Assembly: GCA_029855985.1 (NCBI GenBank) | Contig: JAGSHR010000099.1 | Span: 1-8,515 of the forward strand | Length of the DNA stretch: 8,515 nt | From: Candidatus Njordarchaeota archaeon | GTDB taxonomy: Archaea > Thermoproteota > JANJXX01 > Panguiarchaeales > Panguiarchaeaceae | Direction of reading: 5' to 3' | In this document: in pieces, positions 5,221-8,515 of the stretch | How positions within the stretch are numbered: the stretch's first letter is position 1 | Layout: every line of letters begins with the position of its first letter | Made by a program: the position numbers and the translations under genes | The notes under the pieces: model-generated | Database searches by the model: none | What the model saw: the letters and a program-made list of their open reading frames with translations, nothing else | What the model was told of the DNA's origin: nothing

Positions 5221-6447
5221 TTGGTTTCAGTTGATAAGATTTTTGATGATTTGTTGACTAGGGAGTCCATATTTGTGAATAGGGAGGTTTTGACGCACGA
5301 TTATGTTCCAGAGGAGCTTCCTCATAGGGAGGAGGAGATCAGTAAGTTGGCTTATATTTTGGCTTCAGTTTTGAAGGGGGGTCGGCCTTCTAATGTGTTT
5401 ATGTATGGTAAGACGGGTACTGGTAAGACTGCTGTTGCTCGTTATGTGCTTAAGAAGTTGAAGGAGCGTGCTTCTCAGATCGGTATTCCTATCTCTTATG
5501 CTTATGTTAACTGCAAGTATAGGAAGACGAATTATAGGGTTTTGGTGAAGATTTGTGAAGAACTTGGTTGCACTGGGATTCCAAATACTGGTTTGCCGAC
5601 TGATGTTGTTTTCGATAAGCTTATTAGGTTTATTGAGAAGCTTGATCGCTTGGTTATTGTTATTCTTGATGAATTGGATTGGCTTGTTAGGAATGCTGGT
5701 GATGATGTTTTATATCAGTTAACTCGTATAAACAATGACTTGAAGAGTGCTAAGGTGAGTTTAATTGGTATAACCAATGATTTGAAGTTTAGGGAGTACC
5801 TGGATAGTCGTGTTTTGAGCAGTTTATCAGAGGAATCAATAGTTTTTAAGCCCTATAACTCAGAGCAATTGTACAACATATTGAAGATGAGGGCGGATTT
5901 AGCGTTTAAACCAGGAGTTGTAAGTGAGGAAGCTTTAAGATTGGCGGCTGCCCTCGCAGCGCAGGAGCATGGAGATGCGAGGCGTGCAATTGACTTGCTT
6001 AGGGTTGCTGGAGAAATTGCAGATAGGAAAGGAGATGAGAAACTGACTGAAGATCACATAATGATCGCACAAAGGCAGGTTGAGAGGGATATTATTGAGA
6101 CCGTTATTCGTAAGCTTCCGCAACAGGAGCAACTCGTTTTGCTCGCAATATCATTTCTAGCCTCTAGGAATGATCCCATCACGACTGGTAATGTTAAGAA
6201 GATATATGAGCAGATCTGTTCTTTTTTGGGTTCAAAGCCTGTGACTTTGAGGCGTTTAAATGACATATTGGCGGATTTGGAGACGTTGGGTATTATTAGT
6301 GCGACAATAAAGAGTATGGGGAGGTATGGTAGGACTAGGATAATTCGACTTGAGGTTCCTGTTAATTTAACTTTGAGTGTTTTATTGGAGGATGAGAGGT
6401 ACAAGGAGTTCTTCAATAAGGCTAATCCGAAGATTAGCTTGGGTTGA
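5221..6447 (+). CDS. cdc6: Orc1/Cdc6 replication initiator, AAA+ ATPase with winged helix
   Basis: Binds origin DNA and helps load MCM helicase. Numbered from the TTG at 5221 (408 residues), the product shows VPEELPHREEE near residues 29-39, typical of Orc1-1-like proteins. Walker A is GKTGTGKT (63-70), Walker B is ILDELD (D150, E151), sensor 1 is in GITND (N186) and sensor 2 is GDARRAID (R254/R255). A C-terminal winged-helix region covers roughly 300-400. All ATPase residues look intact. The open frame extends up to 5128, adding 31 strongly hydrophobic residues, but this part is T-rich and has no ribosome binding site. GGTG at 5210-5213 lies seven bases before TTG 5221, or four before GTG 5218. 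The coding strand is T/G-rich, unlike the A-rich psm genes, and a helicase-like gene follows after 76 bases. Confidence 0.95.
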   Translation: MVSVDKIFDDLLTRESIFVNREVLTHDYVPEELPHREEEISKLAYILASVLKGGRPSNVFMYGKTGTGKTAVARYVLKKLKERASQIGIPISYAYVNCKYRKTNYRVLVKICEELGCTGIPNTGLPTDVVFDKLIRFIEKLDRLVIVILDELDWLVRNAGDDVLYQLTRINNDLKSAKVSLIGITNDLKFREYLDSRVLSSLSEESIVFKPYNSEQLYNILKMRADLAFKPGVVSEEALRLAAALAAQEHGDARRAIDLLRVAGEIADRKGDEKLTEDHIMIAQRQVERDIIETVIRKLPQQEQLVLLAISFLASRNDPITTGNVKKIYEQICSFLGSKPVTLRRLNDILADLETLGIISATIKSMGRYGRTRIIRLEVPVNLTLSVLLEDERYKEFFNKANPKISLG

Positions 6448-6470
6448 TCTGCGTTCTTTGATTATATTTT

Positions 6471-6478
6471 TTTATATT
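6471..6478 (+). promoter_or_regulatory. Possible TATA box for the helicase gene
   Basis: The spacer after orc1/cdc6 contains a T-run broken by TATA (TTTATATT at 6471-6478). It could end the orc1/cdc6 transcript and also act as a TATA box, with transcription from about 6500 and a leader of about 25 bases. If it does neither, the two genes form an operon; the sequence does not settle this. Confidence 0.35.
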
Positions 6479-6523
6479 TTTCCTAGAATTTATGGTTTTG
6501 AGTTTTGTTTTGAGTGAATCACT

Positions 6524-8002
6524 TTGAGTATTGAGCCTAGGGAGTACCAGTTATTCATTATTAGTAGGATTCTACAGGCTAAAAGCGAGGGTAAAAACGT
6601 TATTGTTGAATTGGACGCTGGCATGGGTAAAAGGGTAATCTCTTATCTATTGACTAAATATTTGGAGAAAGGGGAGAAACTTCTGTTTATAACGCCGTCT
6701 AGGGCGTCTGTGAGGGACACTTATAATTTTTTTAAGGAGAAGAGTGACTCAAGTGAGCTTGGCGGGAAAAAAGTAGGCTACATTGGTTCGAATATGTCAC
6801 GTAAGTATAGGGAATATGTCATTAAGAACAGTGATATTGTTATAGTCACTCCAATAACATTGGCAAACATTTTGGAGAAATCACCTGAACTGAGGAAATT
6901 TGATTACATATTTATTAACGAGGTGGACAAGGCGGTAAGAAGAACAGCGCACATACCCTACTATGATAATGTAAAAGATTACTTGTCATCTTTCCAACTA
7001 GTTTACCCTTGGCCAAAACTCAAACGTTTGCTTCCCAAGGATGCTTGTTGGGTTGGTCTTAGTGGTACTCTACGTGACTACCAGACTCTAAGAGTGGAGG
7101 ACGATGTAATATTCAAAAGAGATTTGGAGACAATAGCGGAACTATTATTCCCAGAGGAAAAACCCATAGATTTCATTTTTATGGATTCAATTTTGAAGCT
7201 TCCAGAAACACACAAATATGTTGTAAAAAACATGACTATCATTAAAACGATTCCCGTTAGAGACGACAAAATCAAATTGGTGCTTGACGCGCTCACGGAT
7301 GAAATATACAATGTAACGAGAATACTGGCTTCAAGATACACAAATGAAAACGATCCAATTGTTTCTGCAGAAAAGATAGAGAGAATAATCTCAAAGCTTC
7401 CAAGCGATGATGTTTACAAAATCAAGTTTTTGAGGTTGGCCTTGGTCAGAAAATTTGTGACAGCAAGCATACCCAGACACTATAGAAGATTCTTGAGAAG
7501 ACCCTCAATAGTTAGATTAATAAGAAACATGGACGAAAACTTCAACGTTGAGGACCTAACGGATTCATCAAAGGTTAGAAAAATCGTAGATATAGCAGAG
7601 GAATGGGTTAAAAGAGATAAGAAAATAGCTGTGCTCACTTCATACATCGTCACAGCTAGGGATATAAAGGAGAAACTTGAAAAAAAGAATGTTAAAACGT
7701 ATATTATAACTGGGAAAACCCCTAACAAAGGGGAAATAATAGAGCAGTTCAAAAAACATGGTGGAGGGGCAGCACTCATACTAACTCCCGTTGGGGAACG
7801 AGACCTTGACTTACCGAACGTTGAGCTCCTATTGGTTCACGACATTATCAATACAGTCAAAACAATGTATCAGAGATTTAAACGGGGGAGAAGGGCATTC
7901 GTGGCCATACTATACTATGAGGACACCTACGAAAAAAACAAAGTTAGCAAATTGCTACAAAGGATAAAGGAAAGGTATCCTTGGTCCATTATCGTAGATT
8001 AG
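6524..8002 (+). CDS. Hef-like superfamily 2 helicase with degenerate ATPase motifs
   Basis: The 492-residue product follows the motif order of the Hef/FANCM branch of SF2 helicases. It has a PREYQ entry motif (5-9), motif I AGMGKR (32-37), Ia LFITPSRASV, IVIVTP, motif II INEVD (N132, E133), motif III GLSGT (178-182), motif V VGERDLDLP (423-431) and motif VI QRFKRGRR (450-457). Compared with the active consensus, key residues differ. GxGKT has Arg37 for Thr, the DExH Asp is Asn132, the motif V Gly is Asp427, and the QRxGRxGR spacing is altered. ATP hydrolysis is therefore doubtful. There is no C-terminal ERCC4 nuclease domain. The frame is fully open, so the protein is probably maintained. It starts at TTG, seven bases after AGTG (6513-6516). 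The gene lies 76 bases after orc1/cdc6. Substrate and role are unknown. Confidence 0.8.
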   Translation: MSIEPREYQLFIISRILQAKSEGKNVIVELDAGMGKRVISYLLTKYLEKGEKLLFITPSRASVRDTYNFFKEKSDSSELGGKKVGYIGSNMSRKYREYVIKNSDIVIVTPITLANILEKSPELRKFDYIFINEVDKAVRRTAHIPYYDNVKDYLSSFQLVYPWPKLKRLLPKDACWVGLSGTLRDYQTLRVEDDVIFKRDLETIAELLFPEEKPIDFIFMDSILKLPETHKYVVKNMTIIKTIPVRDDKIKLVLDALTDEIYNVTRILASRYTNENDPIVSAEKIERIISKLPSDDVYKIKFLRLALVRKFVTASIPRHYRRFLRRPSIVRLIRNMDENFNVEDLTDSSKVRKIVDIAEEWVKRDKKIAVLTSYIVTARDIKEKLEKKNVKTYIITGKTPNKGEIIEQFKKHGGGAALILTPVGERDLDLPNVELLLVHDIINTVKTMYQRFKRGRRAFVAILYYEDTYEKNKVSKLLQRIKERYPWSIIVD

Positions 8003-8028
8003 AGCTAACAAGCAACTTTTAATTGAAA

Positions 8029-8036
8029 TATAAAAA
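8029..8036 (+). promoter_or_regulatory. Possible TATA box for the Zn-ribbon/EF-1 beta pair
   Basis: TATAAAAA stands 60 bases before the ATG at 8096, followed by AATTTTTATC. The surrounding run of A and T also makes a plausible termination zone for the helicase gene. Transcription would start near 8055-8060. Confidence 0.4.
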
Positions 8037-8095
8037 AATTTTTATCTTATAATCCCTATATCAAATAAGTCAAAAGTGTGAGAGAGGTAGTCTAC

Positions 8096-8356
8096 ATGTT
8101 ATCAAAGTTTTTCAAATTAGTACCGCCCAGCGAGGAAGGATTCCCAGAGATAAGAGATAGGAAAGCCATATCTGACCCCCGATATTTGGAGTTACCAAGA
8201 TGTTCCGCTTGTGGAAAAGTTATACACCCAAGGGATATCAGTGCAACAGCTCTAATTTGTCCAAACTGCGGTAAAGGAATCATCATAAGATGCCAAAAAT
8301 GTAGAAGACTTGGAAACATCGCTACATGCGAAATTTGTGGTTATGAATTCCCATAA
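8096..8356 (+). CDS. Two-zinc-ribbon RNA-binding protein (COG2888-type), predicted translation role
   Basis: A small archaeal protein with four CxxC pairs: C36/C39, C55/C58, C66/C69 and C78/C81. Together they should bind two zinc ions. The order CSACGK, CPNCGK, RCQKCRRLGN, CEICGYEFP matches the family annotated as predicted Zn-ribbon RNA-binding protein involved in translation; no reaction is known to me. It is normally found just before EF-1 beta, as here (11-base gap). An upstream GTG at 8078 is in frame, but GAGGTAG at 8084-8090 sits five bases before the ATG at 8096, favouring the latter (86 residues). The family is usually about 55-60 residues, so some 30 residues before the first CxxC are an extra N-terminal segment rich in charged residues and proline. 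Confidence 0.85.
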   Translation: MLSKFFKLVPPSEEGFPEIRDRKAISDPRYLELPRCSACGKVIHPRDISATALICPNCGKGIIIRCQKCRRLGNIATCEICGYEFP

Positions 8357-8367
8357 GGTGAATTAAA

Positions 8368-8515
8368 ATGGCAGAGAATGCAATCCTAGTAGAAATCGTT
8401 CCCGAGGACCCAGACAGATCCATCGATGAAGTATTAGCCCAAGTAAAACAACTTTTACCAGAAGGCTGCGAGATAAAAGACACAAAAGTAGAACCCTACG
8501 TATACGGACTAAAGA
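8368..8515 (+). CDS. ef1b: Elongation factor 1-beta (aEF-1B), partial, runs off the window
   Basis: Guanine nucleotide exchange factor for EF-1 alpha, catalysing GDP release so that EF-1A can again carry aminoacyl-tRNA. Only the first 49 codons are present. They show the family pattern: a short beta-strand start (AILVEIVPEDPD), an amphipathic helix, LLPEGCEIKDTKVEP, and then YVYGLK, matching the EPIAFGLKAL block near residue 45 of archaeal EF-1 beta. A complete archaeal protein is about 90 residues. The ATG has GGTG (8357-8360) seven bases upstream. The gene is in an operon with the Zn-ribbon gene. No stop codon is reached before the end of the window. Confidence 0.88.
   Translation, partial: MAENAILVEIVPEDPDRSIDEVLAQVKQLLPEGCEIKDTKVEPYVYGLK

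Noticed and set aside
1..8515. CRISPR array or defence system
   Set aside because: No regularly spaced direct repeats and no cas-like or toxin-antitoxin proteins were seen. The only nucleic-acid motor besides Orc1 is the Hef-like protein.

Overview
The window is archaeal. The markers are L10e in its archaeal form, a self-compartmentalised 20S proteasome with separate alpha and beta genes, an Orc1/Cdc6 initiator, an archaeal two-zinc-ribbon protein followed by EF-1 beta, TATA boxes of the TTTATAAA type, and GGTG/GAGGTGAT Shine-Dalgarno sites. The DNA is AT-rich and intergenic spacers are strongly A- or T-rich. I cannot fix the phylum by eye. The dispersed ribosomal genes and the general look of the proteins fit a TACK-type or uncultivated lineage, but that is a guess.

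Layout. Positions 47-1797 carry three ribosomal protein genes on the minus strand: L15 alone, then L10e and S2 as a tight pair. A divergent spacer (1798-1964) separates them from a plus-strand Nudix hydrolase of the ADP-ribose pyrophosphatase type (1965-2396). Next comes the proteasome operon psmA-psmB (2516-3961), ending in a hairpin plus T-run. Three tRNA genes follow (Ser-GCT, Val-CAC, Gly-GCC; 4230-4552), all with CCA encoded. The two tRNA transcription units start from nearly identical promoter elements. From 4553 to 5220 there is no intact gene; this stretch holds the broken 3' end of what looks like an IS110-type transposase (minus strand). Then come orc1/cdc6 (5221-6447) and a Hef-like superfamily 2 helicase (6524-8002) whose Walker A, Walker B and motif VI residues are altered. 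The window closes with a Zn-ribbon translation protein and the start of EF-1 beta.

Functionally the window is mostly core information processing: ribosome and elongation, tRNAs, protein turnover, and replication initiation. The two points that most deserve a second look are the intact but motif-degenerate helicase directly behind orc1/cdc6, and the gene-free stretch in front of orc1/cdc6. That stretch begins where the + strand changes from A/C-rich to T/G-rich, and it is a candidate for a replication origin.
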